Below, one piece after another: positions 25,056 to 34,707 of a stretch of 64,000 nt of DNA. The position numbers and the translations under genes are program-made. The DNA lies in contig CADAXK010000011.1 of the NCBI GenBank assembly GCA_902791865.1, forward strand, positions 1-64,000, read 5' to 3'. Numbering within the stretch: the stretch's first letter is position 1; every line of letters begins with the position of its first letter. This stretch comes from an uncultured Bacteroidia bacterium (GTDB lineage: Bacteria > Bacteroidota > Bacteroidia > Bacteroidales > ML635J-15). The notes beneath the pieces were generated by a model. That model saw nothing but the letters and a program-made list of their open reading frames with translations, was not told where the DNA came from and did not search any database.

Positions 25056-28000
25056 TTAGAAGTTATTCAAATCTGTTGGACGAAGTGCTCCGAACCATTT
25101 AACCACTTTCTCTCCTATGCCTGGAGCCTTTATATGGATCAGATAAACACCACTAGATATTACGATATTTGCAGAGTTTGTAAGATCCCATTCTAAGTAT
25201 GTTGTTTCTGTATCCTTGTCGAAACGCCTTACCATTGTACCATTAATATTGTAAATCGAAACAGTACAAGTCTTTGGCAAGTTGGTGATTCTTACTCTAT
25301 TATCCAACTGGTTCGACTCGTAGTAAGACGATCCGTAGTATGGATTAGGAACAACTCTTATAAGGTCGAGTGCATTTTCTGCTGTTTCCTGATCGTCGAA
25401 AATTGTCTTGATATCGGAGGTCGAGAATCTGAACAATGGAGCATTTTCATTTTCTGGATTTGCAACTTCCATTTCGTTCTTTCCGACAAAGTATGGCATA
25501 GCTGTCCTGATCTTAATTGTTACATCAGTTGCAAGGAAATCATATTTTGTGTTATGCATTGGTATTGCACACCACATTGCACTCTTCCATGCCTCTGACA
25601 AAGCTGTTGCCGACTTTGTATTTTCATACTTGATGAGTTTCTGGTAAATGTAGTTACATTCGTCATAAGCAGGAGCATTTGAAGAATTAGGATCTCCATC
25701 TACACCAGATTCTAACTCATTACCCATAACGTAAATGTAATGCTTACCACCAAGTATTGGATTGTAATGAGAATCAGCATAACTATCTGTAGGATTCCAA
25801 ATCATATCTGCACCGTTTTCACCTCTCATCCATGAATCCTCACCAAACATCATATTCAGACGTTCACCAGTAACTACGTTAATAGCATAACCAGGGAACC
25901 ATCCCATACCATGTGTTCCGTCATTCAATGGATTACCATCCTTATCTACAGATGGCGATTTTCTCAATGCGAATTTAAGTGCACCGTCAATACTATTGTA
26001 GTTTACTACTGGCGATACTTCCTTGTCGAAACCACAATCGTCAGTTGTCCATTCGTTTTCTGCCATTTCAATAACGCAGCAACGTGTCCACTTAGACTTA
26101 TCGCTTGTTATTACAATGTCGACAGATGCTGGCATATGACGCGAATAAACCTGCATTGCTGTTCTTGCTCCATTAGGAATCAAACCATACTTCTGGGTAT
26201 TAACAAACGCTGCAGCGCCCCATCTTCCATTACATATCTTTTCAAAGTTCTGTGCCGGGTCAGCAAATGTACTATTTCTAGCTCCAATATAATCCTGCAG
26301 ATTATCATCATATTGACATGGTTCATGATTCGGATATCTAAAAGTACCTGTCTTTATCCAGTTTGTCCATTTTAGAGTCTGATTCTCTTGATATGCATCT
26401 TCATCTGCAAGGAATGTCAACCAAGGTTTGGTGTCATCAGCGAAAGTAATGCTTGAAGAAATAACACCGTTATTGTTTTCATTCATATTTTCGTCACCAG
26501 CACCATATTCCTGAGATATCGCAATCGAGAATCCCCAGTTCATGAATAGCTGCTCATTTGCATAGCCTAACTGTACTGCAGTTTCTGATCTTACGCTATC
26601 GCCATTCGAATTATAAACGACGTATTCAAATGGAGTGTATCTGTTGGTTAGGAAGGTACTATTTGCACCTATTATACCAATAGAATTCGCCTTTGGAACG
26701 TTGAACTTAACATAATATGTATCATCTTCAATTGCCAGAGGATCTATAATCTTGATATTCAACGGGCCTTTACCATTCTCATAAGTTCTTTCGTTTACTT
26801 TCCAAGGTGAACCAGACATAATATCTTCAATAGTCTTAGAAGTCAATTCTAGTTCATTGTTTCCATTTCCAAAACCTTCAAGCATTGTAATTTCTGGACC
26901 GTAACCATATTCTCCCTGAATGATTGTTCCGCCAACACTTGATATATGAGGTGTTACAGAATAAATCTTGATATTATTTCTACCTGCCAAGTATGGAGTC
27001 TTCTGTCCCTTGAATGTACTTTCGTCATTCTGGTCATACTTCATTGTCGGGTTGAAAGAATAAGCTATAACACTATAGTAATATTCTCTATTGTTAATGA
27101 GTCGAGAATCACCTGTAGCGAAGAAATCCTTATCAAGGATAAATGTATGTGTTATACCTTTATTTTCTCCATCGACCTCAAGAACAGGAACATTTGCTTC
27201 AAGATCATCAGACCATGTATAATTGACAAGTTTAGAAACATTATCCTTTATATCGCACTGGAATACCTGACGAGCCTTGTTACCATCATATCTATCTGTC
27301 ATTGAAACAGAAGCATCCTTGAACTGGAATACCTGATATCCCTGGAAATAATAGTATTGGTCACATGGGTCAACAAGAGAATCTCCGCAGAACAATGAAG
27401 GATCTTTTTCTGCATATCCTTCCAAATAGTTATTGGAACTTGTTCTGTTGTAGATGTGGAATATAAGTCTCTTATCGAGTTCAACGATATTTAGGTCTGG
27501 AGCATCAGGACCATCAAGAACGCGGAAGCAGTTTTCGAAAAGAATCTGAGCCTTGTCGTCAGCAACTTTTACTGCATCAACAGAAGCATAAGCACCACCT
27601 GCTGTTGCTCTTGCCCAAACTGCTCCGATTGTAATATCGTTTACCTGACCAGGAGTCAATGTAAAAGGACCAGCTGCTTGAATCAAACGTCTATCATCAG
27701 GAGCATTGGATTGTCCATTGTTTCCGTTTTCTTCTGTCCAATTTTCTCTTACGATACCATCCTGACCCCAACCGCATATATCAGATGAACCAGGGAACAT
27801 AAAGTTTGTAGGCTGAGATGCGTCTGCACCCAACTGTGGAGAATATCCATCACCACCATAGAGAAGAGGTGTGTTATCTTTCCAAAAACCAGTCATGTAG
27901 TTATAGTATTCAACAGCTGTCTGCGGGTCGGTCTTGTTTTCATTACCACCTGTTGTGTTGTTGAAGTAAATGAAACGTCTCATACCCCAACGTTCATTAT

Positions 28001-29216
28001 CTACAGTACCATCACCGAAGTTCAAACCATTAATGTTACCATTCTTAAAGTCACCTACTGTACAATCGAGTACCTTCTTTCCAGAAACTTCAACATAACT
28101 TGTCGAGTTATCCATACCATCAGGATCCTGATAAGGACCTTCGAAGAAGTCGATACCGATTGCAGGAGGCTGTGAACCGTAACCCTTTGTACCGCTATAA
28201 TCCTGGTCATCGTCATCACCGTTGTAGAAGAAACCAAGACCACGCTGAACATCGCAACCAACAAAATCGTCATATCCGTTACCCAAGTCACCATCAACAA
28301 ACACACCGAAATATGTATTATATAAGGTATATGTCGAACGGTTGATTATTCTGTAGTTGTAGAATGTCATATCGTTCAATGCATCGTTGGTCTGGAAAGC
28401 AAAAGCCTGTGCCCTGAATTCGAATCCGATAGCGGCGCCACCTGTTTCAGTGTGGATGTTACCCTTATCGTTATAAACCCACCACATAGAGTAGTCACCG
28501 AATAGACGAGCTGCCTGACCACGTGGTCTCAAGCAATCCGGGTCCTCGGTAATACCTTCGTTTGCAAATTCGAAATATGGGAAATCGCCCCTATTGCAAT
28601 CGTAGTAACCGTCACCATCCATATCATAGAAAGGAGCCAAGTTATAATCATAACCGCCTTCTGGTCCATGAGCTGGCCAATCACGAATAATATCCGGAAT
28701 AGTATATTCTGGATCAGGATCACATTCTGGATTAATGCTACAATTATACCAGTCTCTAAAATCCTTTACCTGTTGCTTTGATATGCAAAAATGCTTATCA
28801 TATTGACGGCAAATGTCTGAAGATACTGAAGCTATTTCTGCACCAGATATAATCAGAGGACCAGGCCAATAGTCGATACCTACCTGACGATAACGTTGAG
28901 CAGCAAGTTTCAACTGACCATTAGCATCCTTACCGCCGACCCAAATAGCCGAACAATACAATGAATGAACGCCACCGCCTCTCGGAACTTCATATTTAGC
29001 CTTTCCCTGCAAGTCCCACCACATGTCACCACCAGTGTGAACTCTGGCAATTACATTGTTCAAACTCAAATCGGTAGAAGTTCTTGCCGACTCGCATCCG
29101 CCAGAAGCCTTAGCAGTTGGAGTAACATTGACTGTACCCAACCATTTGTCAGCAAAGGCATAATTTGAACAAAGACCAAGTATTACTACAAATACTATTT
29201 TATTTAATCTTTTCAT
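25056..29216 (-). CDS. Very large secreted protein with T9SS-type C-terminal sorting domain
   Basis: The 1386 residues open with a signal peptide (VVILGLCSNYAFA, then DKW). The mature part is rich in Asp, Asn, Gly and Tyr, with many turn-rich metal-site-like stretches such as YDMDGDGYYDC and GDLGNGYDDF that look calcium-binding. The last 90 residues are a sorting domain: VVPNPYYG, VRITNLPKTCTVSIYNINGT, ISSGVYLIHI and GEKVVKWFG. I do not recognise a catalytic domain. The gene lies 32 bases behind a TonB-dependent receptor and just before a PorV/PorQ protein. A surface structural or binding role is inferred. Confidence 0.85.
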   Translation of the reverse strand: MKRLNKIVFVVILGLCSNYAFADKWLGTVNVTPTAKASGGCESARTSTDLSLNNVIARVHTGGDMWWDLQGKAKYEVPRGGGVHSLYCSAIWVGGKDANGQLKLAAQRYRQVGIDYWPGPLIISGAEIASVSSDICRQYDKHFCISKQQVKDFRDWYNCSINPECDPDPEYTIPDIIRDWPAHGPEGGYDYNLAPFYDMDGDGYYDCNRGDFPYFEFANEGITEDPDCLRPRGQAARLFGDYSMWWVYNDKGNIHTETGGAAIGFEFRAQAFAFQTNDALNDMTFYNYRIINRSTYTLYNTYFGVFVDGDLGNGYDDFVGCDVQRGLGFFYNGDDDDQDYSGTKGYGSQPPAIGIDFFEGPYQDPDGMDNSTSYVEVSGKKVLDCTVGDFKNGNINGLNFGDGTVDNERWGMRRFIYFNNTTGGNENKTDPQTAVEYYNYMTGFWKDNTPLLYGGDGYSPQLGADASQPTNFMFPGSSDICGWGQDGIVRENWTEENGNNGQSNAPDDRRLIQAAGPFTLTPGQVNDITIGAVWARATAGGAYASVDAVKVADDKAQILFENCFRVLDGPDAPDLNIVELDKRLIFHIYNRTSSNNYLEGYAEKDPSLFCGDSLVDPCDQYYYFQGYQVFQFKDASVSMTDRYDGNKARQVFQCDIKDNVSKLVNYTWSDDLEANVPVLEVDGENKGITHTFILDKDFFATGDSRLINNREYYYSVIAYSFNPTMKYDQNDESTFKGQKTPYLAGRNNIKIYSVTPHISSVGGTIIQGEYGYGPEITMLEGFGNGNNELELTSKTIEDIMSGSPWKVNERTYENGKGPLNIKIIDPLAIEDDTYYVKFNVPKANSIGIIGANSTFLTNRYTPFEYVVYNSNGDSVRSETAVQLGYANEQLFMNWGFSIAISQEYGAGDENMNENNNGVISSSITFADDTKPWLTFLADEDAYQENQTLKWTNWIKTGTFRYPNHEPCQYDDNLQDYIGARNSTFADPAQNFEKICNGRWGAAAFVNTQKYGLIPNGARTAMQVYSRHMPASVDIVITSDKSKWTRCCVIEMAENEWTTDDCGFDKEVSPVVNYNSIDGALKFALRKSPSVDKDGNPLNDGTHGMGWFPGYAINVVTGERLNMMFGEDSWMRGENGADMIWNPTDSYADSHYNPILGGKHYIYVMGNELESGVDGDPNSSNAPAYDECNYIYQKLIKYENTKSATALSEAWKSAMWCAIPMHNTKYDFLATDVTIKIRTAMPYFVGKNEMEVANPENENAPLFRFSTSDIKTIFDDQETAENALDLIRVVPNPYYGSSYYESNQLDNRVRITNLPKTCTVSIYNINGTMVRRFDKDTETTYLEWDLTNSANIVISSGVYLIHIKAPGIGEKVVKWFGALRPTDLNNF

Positions 29217-29248
29217 ATCGTGATATTTGTATTTTTCTTTATAATAAT

Positions 29249-32200
29249 TTAGAATGAGAAACTAACACCTAATCTTACTGTTGTAGGTAGCATGTAATAA
29301 CCTGGCTGGTTGATGTACATTGCATAGAAATTTCTGAAAGCTTCTTCGTCAGTCTGCGATGCAATCTGAGTCTGGTAGTCAGCGTAGTTAAGGTAACCAT
29401 CGTCGCCTGCATTACCCGTATATGCATACACATACATAGGAGTCTTTGAATTCAACAGGTTGGTTACTTCCAACGAAATCCTAAGGTATCCATATTTTTC
29501 CTTAGAGCCTTCGTCCTTTGCCTTAGCAAGTCTGAGTCTGATGTCTTTCGAAACACTCATATCAACCTTTGTTCTCCAAGGCTTTGTAGCACCATTCAAA
29601 GAACCTTCAATTACACCTTGTGACGGCTTGTTTCGTTTCGTGTAAGGAGTACCAGAACCCGATACGATAGTGAAGTTAACACCTGTATTAGCAAGGATAT
29701 GCTTACCTCTGATCTTAGGACCATTATATGGGGTTCCATCGGCCTTACCACCAAAACGGTAGTCAAGTACAATCTGGAAATTGTGACGCTGGTCAACATC
29801 CAAAGGAAGAATAGTTCTTAAGTTAGGATTATCTGACTTAACAATTGAAGCACCTGATTCGTAGCTTGAACCAGTACCCTTTGCCCACTGCAATGTGTAG
29901 TTTGCTCTAAGTGTAATGTTACCTGTTCTTCTCAAATCGTATGCAAGGGTGAAACCTCTTACTGTACCAAAGTCTATATTACCCAAAGTATAGTATGTTA
30001 TAGGATATGCGCCGTACACAGAAATGGTCTGCAACTTATCACGCATTTCACGGTAGAATGCAGAAAGCTTTATTGACGATGTATTTCCAAGTTTCTGTTG
30101 GAAACCAAGTTCGTAGTCAATTGTCTTTTCTGTCTTAAGATCTGGATTGTTCAATGTTGTTGTTCCCAACTGTCTGATGTACATATATTCAATTGGATTC
30201 AACTGATCGTATGTCTGCGGACGCTGCGACAAAATGTCGTAGTGAGCGAAGAACAAAGCATCTTCTGATATCGGGAATGAGAACGCGATACGTGGCATTA
30301 CAACAACTTGTGGCTGATAATCTCTAAATGCCGAAGCGTTGAGTTCCTCGTTAGGATCAACAAGATATGGAGATATACCATTTGCACCCTGTATTGAGTT
30401 GGGGTTGTCGATTTCAAGACCGCTTGCATTGTACCAAACGCTACCTACACGATAACCAGTGATCTCTGTTGGATTGTTTATATCGTTAACGTATACAACT
30501 GCCTCATCAGGAATATTTCCAGGATGATTTGTTGAGTTGATAAGATCGACTTCCTTGTTTCCAACAGTATAAGCATTGTGTAATGTATACTGGTCTTTCA
30601 GAACGCTCTGGTTAGCATCGTAACGGTCGATACGCACACCAATATTAAATATAAGGTCCTTGAATGCAAACTTATCCTGAATGTAACCAGCCATATAAGT
30701 AGGCTCAAATGGAGCGATTGGTCTATCAAGGAATCCGTCTCCATCTACATCCTTAGTAAAGAAATCTTCGAAAGTAGGCTTATAGTTCAACTTGTTGCCT
30801 GCATAATCGTAACCATAGTATGAAACAAAAGTAGAACCTTGGTTAAACAATTCGTCGGCACTGAACCAATTTAGATCGAATGTGCTCGGATCGTATGAAT
30901 CAATGTTAATCCAATCTGTTCCATCAACAGCAAGACCAAGGGCCTCACGTAAATGCTTGTCGAATCTCTTCTGAGTTGAAGCATTGTAAATTCTCGGATA
31001 GTCGATAGTATCAAGGAACTGTCCATTGTCGTCCCTATATACATACGGCTGAGTCTTATCAATTTCTTCTATATGGCTATTGGTAAGTTTTCTAGCCAAT
31101 CCCCAAAGACCGATTTGATTACCTAACGGGGAAACACCAAAATAAGAGTCGCTTCTCTGTTCGAATTCAAAACCGAGGCTGATTTCGTGTCCGCCAAGGT
31201 CGGCAGATGCGTTAGCCGAAACCCTCAACTGTGTTGCATCCGACTTCGAATATGAACCATAAGAAACACCAGGAACCTGCCACATTCCATAAATGCTATT
31301 TGGAACTTCGCCATTCAACAAACCACCATAAGCCTGAATATACTGGGTGTACATTGTTGAGAAGCTACCACCCATATAGTCATAAAACTGATTCGTATAG
31401 TTGGCTAGTGCTGGATTTAGGCTTCCGCCTTCAAAATTATCCACCTCATAGAAGAAGGTCTCCATACAGTATGCGGACAAACCTGTAACAGAATCCTGTG
31501 CGAATGAATAAAACTTATTAGGCGAAATATCAAATTTTCCAACATAACCATAGTCAAAATAATTATCCCAGTGGTTTATGTCGCCTGACTGAGAATGAAC
31601 CTTAGTATAGTCGACCTGAATCGTATAATAAGGATTTCTGAAGAAAGACTTCTTTTCTCCTTCTTCATCTTCTTTCTCTCTGAATTTCTGTGTTAAACGA
31701 CCATACATACGGTAGCTACCATATTTCTGACGTCCATTGTTTTCAGAGTTGAACAAAGAATTAGACCTTGAATAGATTCTTGCATCAGCAAGATAAATGT
31801 TTGTACCGAATGTAATATCCAAGTCCCTGATTGGTGCAATATCAATCTTTGCAGCAATATTCAAGTTCTTGTTTGTTGCATTAGATCTTCTTCTCTTATT
31901 GTAGAAAGAGTCATCCTTTAAATATAAGGTATTCTGATAAACAACAGCACCTTGATCTGATTCTACAAGGCGAAGCGGATTTGTTGTCATATCTTCTTTT
32001 ACATCATCGTATGCTCTCCACTCACCTACTGCAGACGGTGAACCATCCAATACATAAGCACCTTCAGCAGAAATCATGAAACCCATAATTGTTCTCTTAC
32101 GGTTCGTTTCTGCATCTGTCTTTGTCCAGATTGGTCCCGACAATGTAAGACCTGCAAGGTTGTATCCGTAACCTTCAACCGAGCAAAGGATTTCGGCACC

Positions 32201-32893
32201 ACCCCAGAATTCAGAAGCAGGACCCTTTGTGGTCAAGCTGATGATACCACCAGTAGCATCACCGTACTGAGCGGGAACACCACCAGTGATTACAGATACC
32301 TGTTCGATTGCCGACTTTGGAACGTTACTAGAACCGCGAACCTTAACACCATCTACGTAGTAAACGACATCTTCGGAACGCGAACCTCTAATACTACCTA
32401 CCGAACCATTCTCTGAATACACACCGCCGACTGTAGATGCAACAGCATCAGCCGAACGGGCGGTCATTCTTGAAATGTCCTCGGAAGTCATTGTTCCACC
32501 AGACTGAGTCTGGTCCTTCTGGATAAGAGGAACCTTGTATTCAATAACTTCAACCTCGGCAAGCATTTCTGCTTCGGGTTTCAACTTGAAATTCTGGAAA
32601 GTAATCTGACCAGCTGTAATCTGAACGTTTGAGTACTTCACCGTACCATAACCTATATATGATGCAGACACATCATACTTTCCGGCTTTAATCGGCTTGA
32701 TACTGAACCTACCGTCAAAATCGGTCATACCTCCAGTAACGACATTCCCGTTCTCTTCAATGGAAACATTGGCGAACGGAACTGGTTCGTTGGTTGATGC
32801 ATCAATGACAGTACCATTCAAAGTACCCACCTGAGCATACAACCCTGCACTTGCTAAGAGTGCCAAAATCAACAATTGTATTCTTCGTAACAT
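29249..32893 (-). CDS. TonB-dependent outer-membrane receptor with carboxypeptidase-like N-domain
   Basis: This 1214-residue protein has a signal peptide, a carboxypeptidase-regulatory-like domain (about 23-110, GTVIDASTNEPVPFANVSIE), and a plug domain (about 125-235, VVYYVDGVKVRGSS and GGVPAQYGDATGGIISLTTK). A large barrel ends in TTVRLGVSFSF with the terminal Phe typical of outer-membrane barrels. It lacks a SusD partner, so it is not a standard polysaccharide-uptake pair. It leads the operon with the 1386-residue cargo and the PorV/PorQ protein. The substrate is unknown; a role with the secreted partner is plausible. Confidence 0.9.
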   Translation of the reverse strand: MLRRIQLLILALLASAGLYAQVGTLNGTVIDASTNEPVPFANVSIEENGNVVTGGMTDFDGRFSIKPIKAGKYDVSASYIGYGTVKYSNVQITAGQITFQNFKLKPEAEMLAEVEVIEYKVPLIQKDQTQSGGTMTSEDISRMTARSADAVASTVGGVYSENGSVGSIRGSRSEDVVYYVDGVKVRGSSNVPKSAIEQVSVITGGVPAQYGDATGGIISLTTKGPASEFWGGAEILCSVEGYGYNLAGLTLSGPIWTKTDAETNRKRTIMGFMISAEGAYVLDGSPSAVGEWRAYDDVKEDMTTNPLRLVESDQGAVVYQNTLYLKDDSFYNKRRRSNATNKNLNIAAKIDIAPIRDLDITFGTNIYLADARIYSRSNSLFNSENNGRQKYGSYRMYGRLTQKFREKEDEEGEKKSFFRNPYYTIQVDYTKVHSQSGDINHWDNYFDYGYVGKFDISPNKFYSFAQDSVTGLSAYCMETFFYEVDNFEGGSLNPALANYTNQFYDYMGGSFSTMYTQYIQAYGGLLNGEVPNSIYGMWQVPGVSYGSYSKSDATQLRVSANASADLGGHEISLGFEFEQRSDSYFGVSPLGNQIGLWGLARKLTNSHIEEIDKTQPYVYRDDNGQFLDTIDYPRIYNASTQKRFDKHLREALGLAVDGTDWINIDSYDPSTFDLNWFSADELFNQGSTFVSYYGYDYAGNKLNYKPTFEDFFTKDVDGDGFLDRPIAPFEPTYMAGYIQDKFAFKDLIFNIGVRIDRYDANQSVLKDQYTLHNAYTVGNKEVDLINSTNHPGNIPDEAVVYVNDINNPTEITGYRVGSVWYNASGLEIDNPNSIQGANGISPYLVDPNEELNASAFRDYQPQVVVMPRIAFSFPISEDALFFAHYDILSQRPQTYDQLNPIEYMYIRQLGTTTLNNPDLKTEKTIDYELGFQQKLGNTSSIKLSAFYREMRDKLQTISVYGAYPITYYTLGNIDFGTVRGFTLAYDLRRTGNITLRANYTLQWAKGTGSSYESGASIVKSDNPNLRTILPLDVDQRHNFQIVLDYRFGGKADGTPYNGPKIRGKHILANTGVNFTIVSGSGTPYTKRNKPSQGVIEGSLNGATKPWRTKVDMSVSKDIRLRLAKAKDEGSKEKYGYLRISLEVTNLLNSKTPMYVYAYTGNAGDDGYLNYADYQTQIASQTDEEAFRNFYAMYINQPGYYMLPTTVRLGVSFSF

Positions 32894-32945
32894 AATAAAA
32901 TTTTACTTACTTACTACTTATATCTCCCCTAATAAAATGGGGCTT

Positions 32946-32978
32946 CAAAATTACTACACATTTTCTTTTCTTAACAAC
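32946..32978 (-). promoter_or_regulatory. Probable promoter of the TonB receptor operon
   Basis: GTTG (32978-32975), 21 bases, TAATTTTG (32953-32946) on the minus strand; the -7 box is a full match and the -33 box has one mismatch. It lies 53 bases before the ATG. Confidence 0.5.
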
Positions 32979-33040
32979 TTTTTTGCTTTTTTTTTCTTAA
33001 AAATTAACAATAAAAACACAATACACTATAACTCAACACG

Positions 33041-33568
33041 TTATCGCTTATTATTTTTGTTAGCAATTCTTTTTGACTTCTTCATCCGCTTGTAAACTTT
33101 TTTTCTGTTTGCAATATCTTTTCCTGCTCCACTTATCTTCTTATGATAATTCTTGAGCATCTTTTTCCTTTCTTTTTCCGCAAGTTTGTCCTTTTTGGCC
33201 TCTTCACGTTGCTTCTGCTTCTCCAATTTCTGAACTAGCTTTTCCTCTGGTGTCAGTTTTTCATCTTTTTTCTTTACCCTACGTGATTTTATGTCTCGCT
33301 CGACACTATACGACTGCAATTTATTCTGCTGTTTCCTAGCTTTGTTCATTCTTTTTTCCGAATCACGATTATTTTGAGCACGCAATTCTTCCTTCCTTCT
33401 TTCGTTTGCCCTACGATTTTGCTCTATACGCCTTTCTTCCTGCCTGTCAATGGATTCCGCATTTTTGTCTTTCTTCGGTGAATAATTAACCTGAGCGGTT
33501 GAATAAATGGGAATAAAATTTATCACCAATAATAATACAATGAAAACAATTTTCGCTAATTTTGCCAT
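33041..33568 (-). CDS. Secreted, very basic Lys/Arg/Glu-rich helical protein
   Basis: This is a 175-residue protein with a signal peptide (FIVLLLVINFIPIYSTAQ). The rest is almost wholly charged: repeated RRxE, KK and REEAKKDKLAEKERKK stretches predict long single helices or coiled coil, and the C-terminus KKSKRIANKNNKR is strongly basic. I know no function; such proteins might bind nucleic acid, LPS or peptidoglycan in the periplasm. It is divergent from the Rieske-like gene with only 20 bases between start codons, so the two may share control. Confidence 0.65.
   Translation of the reverse strand: MAKLAKIVFIVLLLVINFIPIYSTAQVNYSPKKDKNAESIDRQEERRIEQNRRANERRKEELRAQNNRDSEKRMNKARKQQNKLQSYSVERDIKSRRVKKKDEKLTPEEKLVQKLEKQKQREEAKKDKLAEKERKKMLKNYHKKISGAGKDIANRKKVYKRMKKSKRIANKNNKR
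33557..33564 (+). promoter_or_regulatory. Probable -7 box of the Rieske-like gene, inside the start of the divergent gene
   Basis: TAATTTTG fits TAnnTTTG and lies 25 bases before the ATG at 33589. It overlaps the first codons of the minus-strand gene, whose ATG is at 33568-33566. Confidence 0.5.
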
Positions 33569-33588
33569 CGTCTATAATATAATTTCTT

Positions 33589-34026
33589 ATGAAAACGCTG
33601 ACAAAGATAATAATTATTTCAATCATAACATTTGCACTTGGAGTTATTCCTGCATGCGAAAACGAAGAATATGTTCCATACGTATATGTGAACGTCCAGC
33701 TGTACCCCGACATGCCATCACATATAGCACTAAAAACTCCTGGCAACTATATGTATGTTGAGGGTGGATACAAAGGCATTGTCGTAGCTTGCACCGCTAC
33801 GGACGAGTGGGTGGCTTTCGACCGAGCATGCCCGCATCACCCCAAAGCAAAGGAAGCTATTCTCAGTGTAGACTCCACTGGACTATTCCTAGAATGTCCC
33901 GTATGCGGTTCGAAATTTAACTTAAACGACGGCAACATTGTCAGCGGTCCGTCTAAATACACGCCTCTGCAATACACAACGGATTACCAGGGCTCGGTAC
34001 TGTATATTTATAATTCGTATTATTAG
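33589..34026 (+). CDS. Rieske-like iron-sulfur lipoprotein with Cys in place of the second His
   Basis: This 145-residue protein has a lipobox (VIPAC, Cys23) and should sit on a membrane facing the periplasm. The C-terminal half has the Rieske fold marks: CPH at 81-83 and CPVCGSKF at 103-110, GLFLECP before it, and a NDGNIVSGP strand. In a normal Rieske site the second motif is CXXH; here residue 106 is Cys. It could bind a cluster with three Cys and one His, or zinc. No oxidase or reductase partner is adjacent. Confidence 0.75.
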   Translation: MKTLTKIIIISIITFALGVIPACENEEYVPYVYVNVQLYPDMPSHIALKTPGNYMYVEGGYKGIVVACTATDEWVAFDRACPHHPKAKEAILSVDSTGLFLECPVCGSKFNLNDGNIVSGPSKYTPLQYTTDYQGSVLYIYNSYY

Positions 34027-34090
34027 GCTAACAGGCTAGAAGGCTAACAGGCTGACAGCCTGCAAGACTGTTCGCCTGCAAGACTGTTCG
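34027..34090. repeat. GCTAACAGGCT / GCCTGCAAGACTGTTC repeat patch
   Basis: Direct repeats AGGCTAACAGGCTAGA and TGCAAGACTGTTCGCC (twice in tandem) fill the gap from the Rieske-like stop to the deacetylase stop. CAGGCTGACAGCCTG is a near-perfect palindrome and could end transcription of either convergent gene, though no T-tract is seen. Similar patches lie at 3056-3122 and 40431-40515. Confidence 0.65.
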
Positions 34091-34091
34091 C

Positions 34092-34697
34092 CTATAGTAC
34101 ACCGAACGAATATCCCTTTGATTTCATCAATTTGATAAACTTCGGCAATACCGCCAAGGTGTTGTCTTTACATTTTACTTTGTCGTGGAAAACAACAACA
34201 GAACCCTCGCGCACCGACTTGTCCAACAACGACATAATTGATTCGGGGGAACGTGTAGCATCATAGTCGTACGACATCACATCCCAGAATACAAACTTGT
34301 ATTTAGTTTTCAGCTTACAATAATGACGTAACGATATCCTGCCATAGGGCGGACGAAACAAATCCTTCTCCGACACAGCTGACTTACGCTCAACATCGGC
34401 AAGCCACACCGAAGATTTTGTTTTCAAAATATCCTTGTGAGAATATGAATGGTACCCGATGGAATGGCCATCATCTGCGATTTTTTTCAGCTGGTCAGGA
34501 TTGGCATCGGCATTCTGTCCGCAACAGAAAAAAGTAGCCTTCACGGAATAGCGGGCGAGAATTGCAAGAATCTCCTCTGTGACTTCTGGCGTTGGCCCGT
34601 CGTCGAAGGTGATATAGACGACTTTGCCCATACCTTTCACCCTCCGTATTCCTTTGAGAAACGGATTTGGGAATCTTGTAAACAAAGCCAACGCCAT
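34092..34697 (-). CDS. Polysaccharide deacetylase (NodB homology domain)
   Basis: This 201-residue protein has all five motifs of carbohydrate esterase family 4: TFDDGP (30-35), metal-binding HSYSH (83-87), RPPYGR (115-120), FWDVMSYDYD, and VVFHD near the end. It removes acetyl groups from peptidoglycan or another N-acetylglucosamine polymer. There is no clear signal peptide; the N-terminus MALALFTRFPNPFLKGI is short and may be an amphipathic anchor. It starts 10 bases after exonuclease III, so they are co-transcribed without an obvious shared role. Confidence 0.92.
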   Translation of the reverse strand: MALALFTRFPNPFLKGIRRVKGMGKVVYITFDDGPTPEVTEEILAILARYSVKATFFCCGQNADANPDQLKKIADDGHSIGYHSYSHKDILKTKSSVWLADVERKSAVSEKDLFRPPYGRISLRHYCKLKTKYKFVFWDVMSYDYDATRSPESIMSLLDKSVREGSVVVFHDKVKCKDNTLAVLPKFIKLMKSKGYSFGVL

Positions 34698-34707
34698 ACT
34701 TGGTTAT

